From Rikenellaceae bacterium (GTDB lineage Bacteria > Bacteroidota > Bacteroidia > Bacteroidales > Rikenellaceae), in the NCBI GenBank assembly GCA_015059925.1, contig SUZL01000001.1:362093-426092 (forward strand): a stretch of 64,000 bases of DNA, in the 5' to 3' direction. The notes under the pieces were generated by a model. That model searched no databases. It worked only from the letters and a program-made list of their open reading frames with translations, and had not been told where the DNA came from. The translations under genes and the position numbers were made by a program. This document shows, in pieces, positions 8,706-16,004 of this stretch; within the stretch, counting starts at the first letter, position 1; every line of letters begins with the position of its first letter.

Positions 8706-9668
8706 TTATGATACCTCGGCCTGAGATATCAACTCCTCGATGTAAGCCACATCGACACAATCCTTTGCCATCACGCGCTTTCCGCTATCGAGCAGATACA
8801 ACGACGGGATGGCCCGCAGATCGTACAAACGCTCACGCTCGATCACCTGTCCCTCATTGTAGGCACATATCCACGCCGAGGGGTAGTCGGCAAGATGTTC
8901 GCGCCACGCCTCAAGATCCGCATCGGGATAGATCACCAGCACCTTCAGCGTGCCGCGCTCGATAAGTTCGTTCATTAGGGGCGACGACTGAATCTGCTCG
9001 CTCACATCGCGGCACATCGGGCAGCCGGGGTTGCTTATAAATATAAGGAGATAGTCGGCCTTAATATCGTACATCTGCGCCGTACGGCCCGATGCAAGCG
9101 TATAACTAAAGTCGTTGGCCGCACGCCCTACCCTATTCTGGCGGGCAATCTCGAGGTCGTGTTCATAGGGCAGGCGCTCCAGCTCATCGTAGAAAGGAGA
9201 GGCCACAGCAGCCTCCAGTACGGGGATATACTTCTCATCGTCGCGCAGCGGAGAGTTAGGATCGTGCAGCACAACCTCGGCCAACATCATAAAATAGTCG
9301 AACATCCGCCGCGAAGTAGAGGCGCGCGACATAAGACGCGACATAGCCTTAGAGGCCAATGAGTCGGGAACATACCCCGCCGCATAAACGGCAAAGGCTG
9401 TTGCCATATGCGACGTGTCCACCTCGGCAATAAAGGTCGTATCGGCAAAGTCGAATCGATCCCAATAGTGCTCAACCATATAGGCCTGATGTTCACTCTC
9501 GGTGAGTGTTGCCGGCGGCAACGCAGGAATAAACGTGCGAGCGGTCATTGCGCGCGACTCTCCCATCGGCGGCTCCCCATCGCTCCTGCCTGCCCCCGCC
9601 TGCCGACCACAAGAGATGGCCAACAAAGCAACGGCCACTATAAATATATGTATTGCCTTATTCATCAT
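8706..9668 (-). CDS. Thioredoxin-like lipoprotein (DUF5106-type)
   Basis: The 320-residue protein has a lipoprotein signal (LLAISC, Cys20). The middle helical region (about 60-190) resembles DUF5106. The C-terminal thioredoxin-like domain carries the redox motif CPMC (Cys216, Cys219) within FISNPGCPMCRDVSEQI and a cis-Pro loop around RAIPSLYLLD. It is likely a periplasmic thiol-disulfide protein of the TlpA/ResA sort. Its ATG shares one base with the sirtuin stop (TAATG), so translation is coupled. The DUF number is from memory of the family; the thioredoxin fold is clear. Confidence 0.8.
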   Translation of the reverse strand: MMNKAIHIFIVAVALLAISCGRQAGAGRSDGEPPMGESRAMTARTFIPALPPATLTESEHQAYMVEHYWDRFDFADTTFIAEVDTSHMATAFAVYAAGYVPDSLASKAMSRLMSRASTSRRMFDYFMMLAEVVLHDPNSPLRDDEKYIPVLEAAVASPFYDELERLPYEHDLEIARQNRVGRAANDFSYTLASGRTAQMYDIKADYLLIFISNPGCPMCRDVSEQIQSSPLMNELIERGTLKVLVIYPDADLEAWREHLADYPSAWICAYNEGQVIERERLYDLRAIPSLYLLDSGKRVMAKDCVDVAYIEELISQAEVS

Positions 9669-10366
9669 TACGACTCTTTCTCCTCAATGAGTTGTTGTGC
9701 CAGCTCGGGCATTCCGACGGCGGCGCGGGCCTTGATGTGGGCCAAGGGGTTGCGGATCATCGAGGTGTCGGGATTGCCCGGATCGACTACGTAGATGGGC
9801 ACTCCCGAGCGGGCATAGCGCACCAGCATAGCCGCAGGATAGACGGCAAGCGACGTGCCCACGACAATCATAGCGTCGGCCTCGGCGGCAATCTGCGTGG
9901 CACGGTCGAACATCGGCACCGACTCGCCGAAAAAGACGATATGCGGGCGCAGCAGCGATCCATCCTCAGCTCTGTCGTCAAGATGTTGCTCCCACCCCTC
10001 GATCGGCACAATAAGCTCCGAGTTTCGCTCGCTACGCAGCTTGCGCAACTCGCCGTGCAGGTGTGTTACGCGCGTTGAGCCGGCGCGCTCGTGCAGATCA
10101 TCGACATTCTGCGTTACCACCTCCACATCGAAGTGCTGTTCCAGCTCGGCTATGGCGATATGTGCGGGGTTGGGTTTGGTCGAGAGAAGCTCCTTGCGGC
10201 GCTTGTTATAGAACTCAATGACCAGCGCCCTGTTGCGGGCCAACGCCTCGGGTGTGCAGACATCCTCGATACGATAATTTGCCCACAGACCATCGGCATC
10301 GCGGAAGGTCGAGAGGCCGCTATCGGCACTCACTCCAGCACCCGTAAAAACTACAATCTTTTTCAT
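9668..10366 (-). CDS. cobB: NAD-dependent protein deacylase (sirtuin), zinc-cysteine-less
   Basis: Sirtuins remove acyl groups from lysine using NAD. Seen here are FTGAGVSADSGLSTFR, TQNVDDLHERAG and the catalytic HLHGE, so the Rossmann and active-site parts are intact in 232 residues. The region between HLHGE and VFFGE, where most sirtuins have a Cys4 zinc site, contains no cysteine. FYNKRRKELL contains the Y-x-x-R pair that marks class III sirtuins (SIRT5/CobB-type), which prefer succinyl and malonyl groups. That preference is inferred. It overlaps the downstream lipoprotein gene by one base and sits 3 bases after a membrane-protein gene. Confidence 0.92.
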   Translation of the reverse strand: MKKIVVFTGAGVSADSGLSTFRDADGLWANYRIEDVCTPEALARNRALVIEFYNKRRKELLSTKPNPAHIAIAELEQHFDVEVVTQNVDDLHERAGSTRVTHLHGELRKLRSERNSELIVPIEGWEQHLDDRAEDGSLLRPHIVFFGESVPMFDRATQIAAEADAMIVVGTSLAVYPAAMLVRYARSGVPIYVVDPGNPDTSMIRNPLAHIKARAAVGMPELAQQLIEEKES

Positions 10367-10369
10367 ACG

Positions 10370-10852
10370 CTAATATACCATTTTTCTTCTGCGACGAGCC
10401 CTCAACTCCCGTTGCAGGAGAATATCCTTACACATCAAAATCTGCCTGCGCCAGCGCCACAAACTATAGAATCCGTAGCCTAACGAGAGAAGCATCATAA
10501 TGCCCAAAATCCACGCATCCTCACCAAGTGGCATCCGCCTTACGCCAAATCGCCATATCCCGAAGGCTGTGAACGTTACACCCATCAGCAACAGCAATGC
10601 GGCGAGCGCACCCCAACGTCGGCGGGGCAACTGCCTGTCGATTAGCCCGACACAGCACGTTATCAACATCGAAACGACAACCGCAAGCCAATCGGGAACT
10701 TCGTGGCCGAAGCATTTTACGATGACAATTACGGCCAGCAATGCCATTATGCATACAATGACCGACGAGCCGCTCATCGAACGCCTACGAGATCGTCGCA
10801 TAGTCCCTGCGACATTGACACGATTGCCAATTCTAATAAGTCGAAATCCCAT
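10370..10852 (-). CDS. Hypothetical membrane protein
   Basis: The open frame runs to 10933, but ATG at 10852 (MGFRLIRIGNR, 160 residues) lies 4 bases after the upstream stop at 10857 and fits the tight spacing of this cluster better. It has a basic N-terminal region (MRRSRRRSMSG) followed by about four hydrophobic segments, and ends in an Arg-rich tail (LRARRRRKMVY). The polarity suggests cytoplasmic termini. No family is recognised. It resembles the two neighbouring small membrane proteins in style (LxLGxG helices, Trp-Arg-rich ends), which may be diverged paralogues. Confidence 0.6.
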   Translation of the reverse strand: MGFRLIRIGNRVNVAGTMRRSRRRSMSGSSVIVCIMALLAVIVIVKCFGHEVPDWLAVVVSMLITCCVGLIDRQLPRRRWGALAALLLLMGVTFTAFGIWRFGVRRMPLGEDAWILGIMMLLSLGYGFYSLWRWRRQILMCKDILLQRELRARRRRKMVY

Positions 10853-10856
10853 AGCA

Positions 10857-11258
10857 CTACTTTTTGCGTTTGTCCTGCAATTCGCTCTTTCGGCCGAGAC
10901 TCTCACGACGCCAGCGCACAATACATATCGCACCCAGCAGAATCAGCACCGACCCAACTGCCAACAGCGGCAAAACCCACTGCGGATAGGAGTTTGTACT
11001 ATCGACCATACGGGCGCAGAAAACAGCAATAGCACCCGCACCAGGCATAATGAACGATAGTATGCGCCACTTCTTGCGAGGCTCCATCCCAAAGACCTTG
11101 TGCATAACGGCCGCAACGAGCAGAGCGACACACAGCCCATTGAATACGAGCATTCCCACCGAGTCATACCACTCAAACACTGCAGCAACGGCATTACCCA
11201 CGCCGAGCAGCAGCAGAATCACATTTACGACTACATTTCTTATTTTAACGTCTGCCAT
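10857..11258 (-). CDS. Hypothetical four-helix membrane protein
   Basis: The 133-residue protein has four predicted membrane helices: VVVNVILLLLGVGNAVAAVF, VGMLVFNGLCVALLVAAVM, a third near LSFIMPGAGAIAVF, and VLPLLAVGSVLILLGAICIV. It ends in a charged tail (RRESLGRKSELQDKRKK). No catalytic motif is visible. It heads the run 11258 to 8706, with a TAACTTTA-like box about 17 bases upstream of the start and a terminator just before that. Function unknown. Confidence 0.6.
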   Translation of the reverse strand: MADVKIRNVVVNVILLLLGVGNAVAAVFEWYDSVGMLVFNGLCVALLVAAVMHKVFGMEPRKKWRILSFIMPGAGAIAVFCARMVDSTNSYPQWVLPLLAVGSVLILLGAICIVRWRRESLGRKSELQDKRKK

Positions 11259-11293
11259 AGTCTCTATATTTCCCTAAAGTTACGAATTATTTA

Positions 11294-11336
11294 CAAAAAA
11301 CCGCCCTGCGAACAAAAATTTATTCTGCAAGGCGGC
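11294..11336 (-). terminator. Terminator closing the SPFH operon
   Basis: On the minus strand, ccgccttgc pairs with gcagggcgg (one G-T pair) across a 17-base loop and is followed by six Ts. It separates the SPFH/Arc/membrane operon from the downstream sirtuin-containing run. Confidence 0.7.
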
Positions 11337-11343
11337 TTATTAT

Positions 11344-11772
11344 CTACTCATCCCCGCGCCAAGACCTAAACTTATATCGCGCCAAGAACCATATAAGACC
11401 CGCCGCAGCAAAGGCACCCAAGAGGAGGGTACGGTCTCCTTCTTCGATTGCGGCCTTCTCGCCTTTGGCTAAATGCACCAGCACGACCAACAGCGCCGCA
11501 GCCGCCGCGCCGAATGCCAACGACGCACCCCAGCGTCGCCACTTTCGCCAGAACAATCGTTCGCTCTGTCGCCAATAGCTGATGCACATCCACACGAACA
11601 TCACAACGCTCAGGGGCAACATCACCCACATCAATACGCGATCCAGAATCTGCACAACCTCGCTATGCGCCCACAGCGCATCGGACATTCGCTGGATATA
11701 GGTTATCGAAATCGATGTGATCAAGAGGCAAGCCCAAACGATCTGAAACCACTTCTTATTCAATTCCTCCAT
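11344..11772 (-). CDS. Hypothetical four-helix membrane protein at end of SPFH operon
   Basis: ATG at 11772 (MEELNKKWFQIVW, 142 residues) is chosen over the GTG-like extension to 11805, because a micro-ORF occupies that stretch and ends 5 bases before this ATG. Four hydrophobic helices are visible (IVWACLLITSISITYI, VLMWVMLPLSVVMFVWM, SLAFGAAAAALLVVLVHL, LLLGAFAAAGLIWFLA) with Arg/Trp-rich loops. No known family. Position suggests a partner of the SPFH protein in the inner membrane. Confidence 0.6.
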   Translation of the reverse strand: MEELNKKWFQIVWACLLITSISITYIQRMSDALWAHSEVVQILDRVLMWVMLPLSVVMFVWMCISYWRQSERLFWRKWRRWGASLAFGAAAAALLVVLVHLAKGEKAAIEEGDRTLLLGAFAAAGLIWFLARYKFRSWRGDE

Positions 11773-11777
11773 AACGG

Positions 11778-11849
11778 CTACATTATCAAAAGTTCCCGAA
11801 ACCACATTGCCATCGTCGCAGCGACAACAACAAACATACTCACAATCAT
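11778..11849 (-). CDS. Putative 23-residue membrane micropeptide
   Basis: An ORF too short for the ORF track encodes MIVSMFVVVAATMAMWFREL plus three residues. Its ATG overlaps the Arc-type stop in an ATGA, and its stop is followed 5 bases later by the ATG of the next membrane protein. A single hydrophobic helix with a WFR end is the only feature. The tight overlaps on both sides are what support it. It could also be a leader that couples translation rather than a working peptide. Confidence 0.4.
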   Translation of the reverse strand: MIVSMFVVVAATMAMWFRELLIM

Positions 11850-12052
11850 ACGCTCTCTCCCTTTTCGTTGTTTGATTCAGCCGATTTCTTACTCTTTTTC
11901 AGCCTTCCGCTACGGCGCAGAGCGTCGGCAATGATCCATTGCAGCTGGCCATTGATACTACGGAATTCATCCTCGGCCCAGCGCTCCAGAGCATCCATCG
12001 TCGCGGCATCGACGCGCAACACAAAACTTTTATTATCCGCCTTCTTTGCCAT
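11846..12052 (-). CDS. Arc-type ribbon-helix-helix protein
   Basis: The 68-residue protein contains KSFVLRVDAATMDALERWAEDEFRSINGQLQWIIADALRR. This is the strand-helix-helix layout of Arc/MetJ DNA-binding proteins, including the SINGQL turn and a basic tail. Small Arc-domain proteins are often found directly after SPFH genes in Bacteroidota. Here it follows the SPFH gene by 9 bases. It may autoregulate the operon. No toxin gene accompanies it. Confidence 0.75.
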   Translation of the reverse strand: MAKKADNKSFVLRVDAATMDALERWAEDEFRSINGQLQWIIADALRRSGRLKKSKKSAESNNEKGESV

Positions 12053-12061
12053 CGCGCGATA

Positions 12062-13009
12062 TTAATGGTGCATAGTTCCTGCGTTCACAACGGGCTGAGC
12101 CGACTCATCGGCACACAGCACCACAAGCAGATTGGTTACCATCGCCGCCTTGCGCTCCTCGTCGAGCTCGACGATCTCATCGTCGCCCAGACGATCGATA
12201 GCCATCTTGACCATCGACACAGCGCCCTCGACGATCTTCTCGCGAGCCGAGATAATCGCGTCGGCCTGCTGACGGCGCAACATCACGGCTGCAATCTCGG
12301 GAGCATAGGCAAGGTAGTTGATGCGTGCCTCCACAACCTCGATACCAGCGATCGCCAAACGCTCAGCCAGACGTTTCTCCAGCACGTCGTTGATCTCGTC
12401 GCTACTGCTTCGCAGCGTTACCTCGTCGCCCGAAGCGGTGTTGTCATCATAGGCGTAAAGACCTGCCACCTGACGCAACGCAGCGTCGCTCTGTACCGAT
12501 ACGAAGTTCTCCAGCATACGCATACGGCTGCTCTGCGTAACGATACCCGAGTTGTCGGCCGTAGCGTCAATATCGAATACCGAGCGATAGATCTCGTCGC
12601 GCTTCAGACGCCACACCAGCACCAGACCGATCATAATCGGGTTACCCGACTTATCGTTCACCTTGATAGGCTCGGCATTGAGGTTGCGGGCGCGAAGCGA
12701 GATGTTCTTCGACGACATCAGGAAATTAACCCAATAAAAACCAGTATTGTAGAACGATCCGCGATACTTACCGAAGAAGGTCAGTATACGCGCCTCGTTG
12801 GGCTCCAGCAGCATAAATCCCTTGCACGAAATAATTGCAAGCAACAGAACCAAGATACCACCCACAACCAAAATCGGGCCGGCGGGAGCGGGCAGCTCGG
12901 CACCCTTGACGATAAGCAGCACACCACCTACGATTGCCGCCAAAATAATTATCAACGCAACGAAACCGTTGATCTTCCAACCTGTGTACTCAAAATTCTT
13001 GTTCTCCAT
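12062..13009 (-). CDS. SPFH/Band 7 domain membrane protein
   Basis: The 315-residue protein has two N-terminal membrane helices (INGFVALIIILAAIVGGVLLIV and PAPAGPILVVGGILVLLLAIIS). They are followed by a prohibitin-like SPFH domain (GFMLLEPNEARILTFFGKYRG, VFDIDATADNSGIV, VLEKRLAERLAIAGIEVVEARINYLAYAPEI) and a helical end rich in AREKIVEGAVSMVKMAI. SPFH proteins form large ring assemblies that organise membrane microdomains or regulate FtsH-type proteases. A specific partner is not known. It is the first large gene of a promoter-to-terminator operon with an Arc-type protein and small membrane proteins. Confidence 0.88.
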   Translation of the reverse strand: MENKNFEYTGWKINGFVALIIILAAIVGGVLLIVKGAELPAPAGPILVVGGILVLLLAIISCKGFMLLEPNEARILTFFGKYRGSFYNTGFYWVNFLMSSKNISLRARNLNAEPIKVNDKSGNPIMIGLVLVWRLKRDEIYRSVFDIDATADNSGIVTQSSRMRMLENFVSVQSDAALRQVAGLYAYDDNTASGDEVTLRSSSDEINDVLEKRLAERLAIAGIEVVEARINYLAYAPEIAAVMLRRQQADAIISAREKIVEGAVSMVKMAIDRLGDDEIVELDEERKAAMVTNLLVVLCADESAQPVVNAGTMHH

Positions 13010-13050
13010 AATCTTACTATATTTATTGTTAATACTTTAATTGATTGTGG

Positions 13051-13185
13051 CTATTCGCCTCGCTTCGCATCGGCCTTACGAAGAGGAGTACGCACCCTCC
13101 AAGCCTCGGCCTTCCACGGCCAGATCCTCACTTTGCCCAGCGACCATCCGCCGAGTAGGTAGTTCCAAAGTGTTTTGTTTTTCAT
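13051..13185 (-). CDS. Small Trp/Arg-rich hypothetical protein (44 aa)
   Basis: ATG at 13185 gives MKNKTLWNYLLGGWSLGKVR followed by a Trp/Arg-rich end. It is preferred over the 91-residue track version, whose extra N-terminal part covers the promoter. A good minus-strand promoter lies 53 bases upstream and the SPFH gene follows 41 bases after the stop. No family recognised. It may be a real small protein or only the leader of the SPFH operon. Confidence 0.4.
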   Translation of the reverse strand: MKNKTLWNYLLGGWSLGKVRIWPWKAEAWRVRTPLRKADAKRGE

Positions 13186-13237
13186 AAGATAATTGTTGTT
13201 AATAGTTGGTATTTGAATTAATATCATTTTGATATCA

Positions 13238-13270
13238 CAAAGATATATCATTTCGCACTGAAATTCCAAA
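13238..13270 (-). promoter_or_regulatory. Promoter of the SPFH operon
   Basis: On the minus strand, TTTG (13270-13267), 21 bases, then TATCTTTG (13245-13238). It drives the 44-residue ORF and the SPFH-Arc-membrane genes. Confidence 0.7.
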
Positions 13271-13357
13271 TATTTCTGCAACTTTTTGCACAATTTTTCT
13301 GCAAAATTTAGGTTATATCGCCGCAAATAGGTACTTTTACATCAAATTTACTTCACA

Positions 13358-14116
13358 ATGAAACACCTTACCCTCATTCTTACGGCCGCTCTTGCCATCG
13401 CGCTGGCTTCGTGCTCGCGAGGCCCAATTACGGCCAACCTTATGTGCTACAACGTACACAACTGCGTAGGATTGGACGACTCGCTCTCGTGCGAGCGCAT
13501 TGCGCGCATTATAAACGATGCTGAGGTAGAGGCCGTTGCGCTGCAGGAACTCGACAGTATGACCACGCGCTACCCCGGCCACGATATGCTCTCGGAGGTG
13601 GCTGCGCTGACCGATATGTACCCCACATACGCCGCCTCGATCGACTATCGCGGAGGCAAGTACGGCATAGGAATTCTCACGAAGGAGAAGCCGCTCTCGC
13701 ACCGTCGCGTGCCCCTGCCGTGCCGCTCGGAGCCGCGTTCGCTGCTGATCGTGGAGCTGAAGGATTACTACTACTGCTGCACGCACCTCTCGCTGCACGA
13801 GGAGGATCGCGTAAAGTCGATTTCGATTATCGTAAATGAGCTCTCACAGCTCGATAAGCCCGCCATCATCGCAGGCGATTTCAACGCCCTGCCCAACAGT
13901 ATGCCGATGCAGTTTCTGGCGCGTCAGTTCCACATCTTCCCAAAGAGTGGCGTGCCATTCACCTTCCCCGCCAATGAGCCAGAGCGCGAGATCGACTACA
14001 TAGCGCTCTATACGGGCGGCGGTGCGACGGCTAACGTTCTCCGTCACGAAGTGCTCACGGCGCCCGTTGAGTCAGACCACGCCCCGATCGTTGCGCGGGT
14101 GGAGATCACAGAGTAA
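13358..14116 (+). CDS. Endonuclease/exonuclease/phosphatase-family lipoprotein
   Basis: The 252-residue protein starts with a lipoprotein signal (LAIALASC, Cys19) and continues as an EEP-fold hydrolase. Visible are a metal-binding Glu (VALQELDSMTTRYPGHDM), CCTHLSLHEEDRV with an active-site His, AGDFNALPNS (catalytic Asp and Asn) and the C-terminal SDHAPIVARV (Asp-His pair). These are the standard metal and catalytic residues of the family, which cleaves phosphodiester or phosphoester bonds in nucleic acids, lipids or inositol phosphates. The lipid anchor places it outside the cytoplasm. Substrate unknown. Confidence 0.85.
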   Translation: MKHLTLILTAALAIALASCSRGPITANLMCYNVHNCVGLDDSLSCERIARIINDAEVEAVALQELDSMTTRYPGHDMLSEVAALTDMYPTYAASIDYRGGKYGIGILTKEKPLSHRRVPLPCRSEPRSLLIVELKDYYYCCTHLSLHEEDRVKSISIIVNELSQLDKPAIIAGDFNALPNSMPMQFLARQFHIFPKSGVPFTFPANEPEREIDYIALYTGGGATANVLRHEVLTAPVESDHAPIVARVEITE

Positions 14117-14160
14117 GCAGATCAACGCAAGAGCCTCCCTCGAAAAAAGTAACAAAAAAC

Positions 14161-14192
14161 TTTGCTCGGAAGAAAAAAAGAGTGTATCTTTG
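14161..14192 (+). promoter_or_regulatory. Promoter of the tRNA-Pro pair
   Basis: TTTG at 14161-14164, 20 bases, TATCTTTG at 14185-14192. The first tRNA begins 48 bases later. Confidence 0.75.
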
Positions 14193-14240
14193 CCCCACGA
14201 ATCGCGAAAACGATTTTTTCGTGCCACCGTATGGCATCGA

Positions 14241-14318
14241 CGGGATGTAGCGCAGTCCGGTTAGCGCACCTGCTTTGGGAGCAGGGGGTCACAGGTTCGA
14301 ATCCTGTTATCCCGACCA
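14241..14318 (+). tRNA. tRNA-Pro (anticodon TGG)
   Basis: Cloverleaf: acceptor CGGGATG / TATCCCG (one G-T pair), D-arm GCGC/GCGC, anticodon stem CCTGC/GCAGG with loop TTTGGGA (anticodon TGG), T-loop TTCGAAT. CCA at 14316-14318 follows the discriminator A, so the 3' CCA is encoded. Confidence 0.95.
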
Positions 14319-14332
14319 TCACATATTATCAT

Positions 14333-14407
14333 CGGGATGTAGCGCAGTCCGGTTAGCGCACCAGCTTCGGGAGTTGGGGGTCGCAGGTTCGAATCCTGTT
14401 ATCCCGA
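14333..14407 (+). tRNA. tRNA-Pro (anticodon CGG)
   Basis: Same acceptor, D and T arms as the first copy. The anticodon stem is CCAGC/GTTGG with loop TTCGGGA, giving anticodon CGG. The discriminator A is followed by CAG, so CCA is not encoded. It lies 14 bases after the first copy and differs from it at only five positions, which points to local duplication. Confidence 0.94.
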
Positions 14408-14417
14408 CAGATGATGA

Positions 14418-14447
14418 CAGCAGAACTTCGGTTCTGCTGTTTTTTTT
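14418..14447 (+). terminator. Terminator after the tRNA-Pro pair
   Basis: Stem cagcagaac / gttctgctg closed by a TTCG tetraloop and followed by eight Ts. Confidence 0.92.
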
Positions 14448-14490
14448 ATTCGCGCAAGACCATCCGGTCTAAAAATTCTTCTAATTTAAT

Positions 14491-14521
14491 TTTGATTTTT
14501 AATAAGAGTCGCTTATCTTTG
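14491..14521 (+). promoter_or_regulatory. Promoter of oxyR
   Basis: TTTG at 14491-14494, 19 bases, TATCTTTG at 14514-14521. The annotated-looking GTG at 14521 is the last base of this box, which rules it out as a start and supports ATG at 14551. Confidence 0.75.
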
Positions 14522-14550
14522 TGTATGTAAAACCACGCAATCAGAATCCT

Positions 14551-15456
14551 ATGACAATCATTCAATTACAATACCTCATCGAGGTGGCCAACTGCGGCTC
14601 CTTTTCGGCCGCATCGGAGCATTGCTTCGTAACGCAGCCCTCTCTGTCGATGCAGGTTAAGGCTCTCGAGGAGGAGCTTGGCGTAGTGCTGCTCGACCGC
14701 TCGAAAAAACCCGTAATCCCCACCGAGGCAGGTGCCGTTGTGATAGCTCAGGCGCAGGAGACACTCAAGGCCTACAACACAATCCGCGAGTCGGTGGCCG
14801 AGCTCAAGGGCGAGACGGCTGGCAAGTTGCGTCTGGGTGTGATTCCGACCATCGCCCCCTACCTGCTGCACAAGTTTATCCCCGAGTTTGTGAAGCGCTA
14901 CCCCCGCGTGGAGCTTGAGATCCGCGAGATGGTTACGGCCGACATCGTCGAGTCGCTCCGCCGCGACAGAATCGATGCCGCGCTGGTAGCGAGCGGAACG
15001 TGCGGTGAGGGCATTCAGGAGCACGACCTGTTTAGCGACACGTTCTACGCCTACGTTTCGCCCTCGAATCCGCTGATCGAGCGCTCGAATATCCGCATCG
15101 AAGATATTGATATGAAGGATCTTATCCTTCTGAGCCGAGGCAACTGTATGCGCGACCAGATCATCGAGTTGTGTCAGGCCCGCCGCAATCTCCCATCGCA
15201 CTACTACTTCGAGTCGGGCTCGCTCGACACGCTGATGCGCATTGTCGATTGCACGTCGTGCCTGACCATCATTCCCGAGATGGCTTTGGAGTACATCCCC
15301 GCCTCGCGCAAGCGACAGGTCAAGACTCTGGCCAAGAGCGCTACCTCGCGCCGTATTGCGCTGGCTGTCAGACGTACCTATGTCAAGACATCGATAATCC
15401 GTGCCCTCGAAACCACGATTATGGAGCGTATGAAGATGGAGCTTGCAGCCAAATAG
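14551..15456 (+). CDS. oxyR: Hydrogen peroxide-sensing LysR regulator OxyR
   Basis: The 301-residue LysR-type protein has an N-terminal winged HTH (LQYLIEVANCGSFSAASEHC then TQPSLSMQVKALEEELG) and a periplasmic-binding-like sensor domain. The motif GNCMRDQIIELC places two cysteines nine residues apart, as in E. coli OxyR Cys199/Cys208, whose disulfide is the peroxide switch. It would activate catalase, peroxidase and Dps-type genes, and the reverse rubrerythrin at 8030 is a plausible local target. ATG at 14551 is chosen because the promoter -7 box overlaps the earlier GTG. Confidence 0.93.
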   Translation: MTIIQLQYLIEVANCGSFSAASEHCFVTQPSLSMQVKALEEELGVVLLDRSKKPVIPTEAGAVVIAQAQETLKAYNTIRESVAELKGETAGKLRLGVIPTIAPYLLHKFIPEFVKRYPRVELEIREMVTADIVESLRRDRIDAALVASGTCGEGIQEHDLFSDTFYAYVSPSNPLIERSNIRIEDIDMKDLILLSRGNCMRDQIIELCQARRNLPSHYYFESGSLDTLMRIVDCTSCLTIIPEMALEYIPASRKRQVKTLAKSATSRRIALAVRRTYVKTSIIRALETTIMERMKMELAAK

Positions 15457-15551
15457 CATAGAAAAATATCGAAAAGATTGCGGTTTGCGACAAAATAGCA
15501 GGCCGCAATTTTGCGTTATATGGCAAAGATGTAAACTGATGGGCGAAATGA

Positions 15552-15583
15552 TTTCGCAGTCTCATAAAAAAACCGTATATTTG
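15552..15583 (+). promoter_or_regulatory. Promoter of the rsfS-ftsH-cdsA operon
   Basis: TATATTTG at 15576-15583 is a consensus -7 box. Twenty bases upstream is TTTC (15552-15555), one base off the -33 TTTG. The leader to rsfS is about 60 bases. Confidence 0.55.
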
Positions 15584-15650
15584 CAAAGTTATATGTATAT
15601 GTAAAACCCAAAGCACATTTTCCGCCTCGGCGGAGTGAAAATTTTAGAAT

Positions 15651-16001
15651 ATGGAAAAACTGATTGAAACCATAGTTACCGCTATTCAAGACAAAAAAGG
15701 TAAGGATATTGTATCGTTGGATCTGAGCGGCTTCGACGGAGCCATCTGCTCTCACTTTGTTGTCTGCAATGCCGACTCTACGGCGCAGGTTGCAGCCATC
15801 GCTGATGGCATCGAGCAGGAGGTGTATGAGAAGCTGGGCGAGAAGCTCTGGCGCATCGAGGGCCAGCAGAACGCCTTTTGGATTGCAATGGACTATGTGG
15901 ACGTTGTGGTACACATCTTCCAGACCGAACTGCGCGAGTTCTACCGTCTGGAGGAGTTGTGGGCCGACGCTCCGATAAAGAAATACGACTACGAATTGTA
16001 A
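15651..16001 (+). CDS. rsfS: Ribosome silencing factor RsfS
   Basis: The 116-residue protein has the RsfS/Iojap pattern: AIQDKKGKDIVSLDLSGFDG, a FVVCNADSTAQVAAIADGI helix, and the C-terminal YVDVVVHIFQTELREFYRLEELWADA. RsfS binds L14 on the large ribosomal subunit and blocks joining with the small subunit when nutrients are low. It starts a tight operon with ftsH 3 bases downstream. Confidence 0.95.
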   Translation: MEKLIETIVTAIQDKKGKDIVSLDLSGFDGAICSHFVVCNADSTAQVAAIADGIEQEVYEKLGEKLWRIEGQQNAFWIAMDYVDVVVHIFQTELREFYRLEELWADAPIKKYDYEL

Positions 16002-16004
16002 AAT

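Noticed and set aside
11846-12052. Arc-type gene as antitoxin of a toxin-antitoxin pair
   Set aside because: No toxin-like gene adjoins it; neighbours are SPFH and small membrane proteins, a known association.
13186-13326. N-terminal extension of the 44-residue ORF to 91 residues
   Set aside because: It would cover the SPFH operon promoter (13238-13270).
14521-14550. GTG start for oxyR given in the ORF track
   Set aside because: The GTG overlaps the TATCTTTG -7 box, so it would not be in the mRNA.
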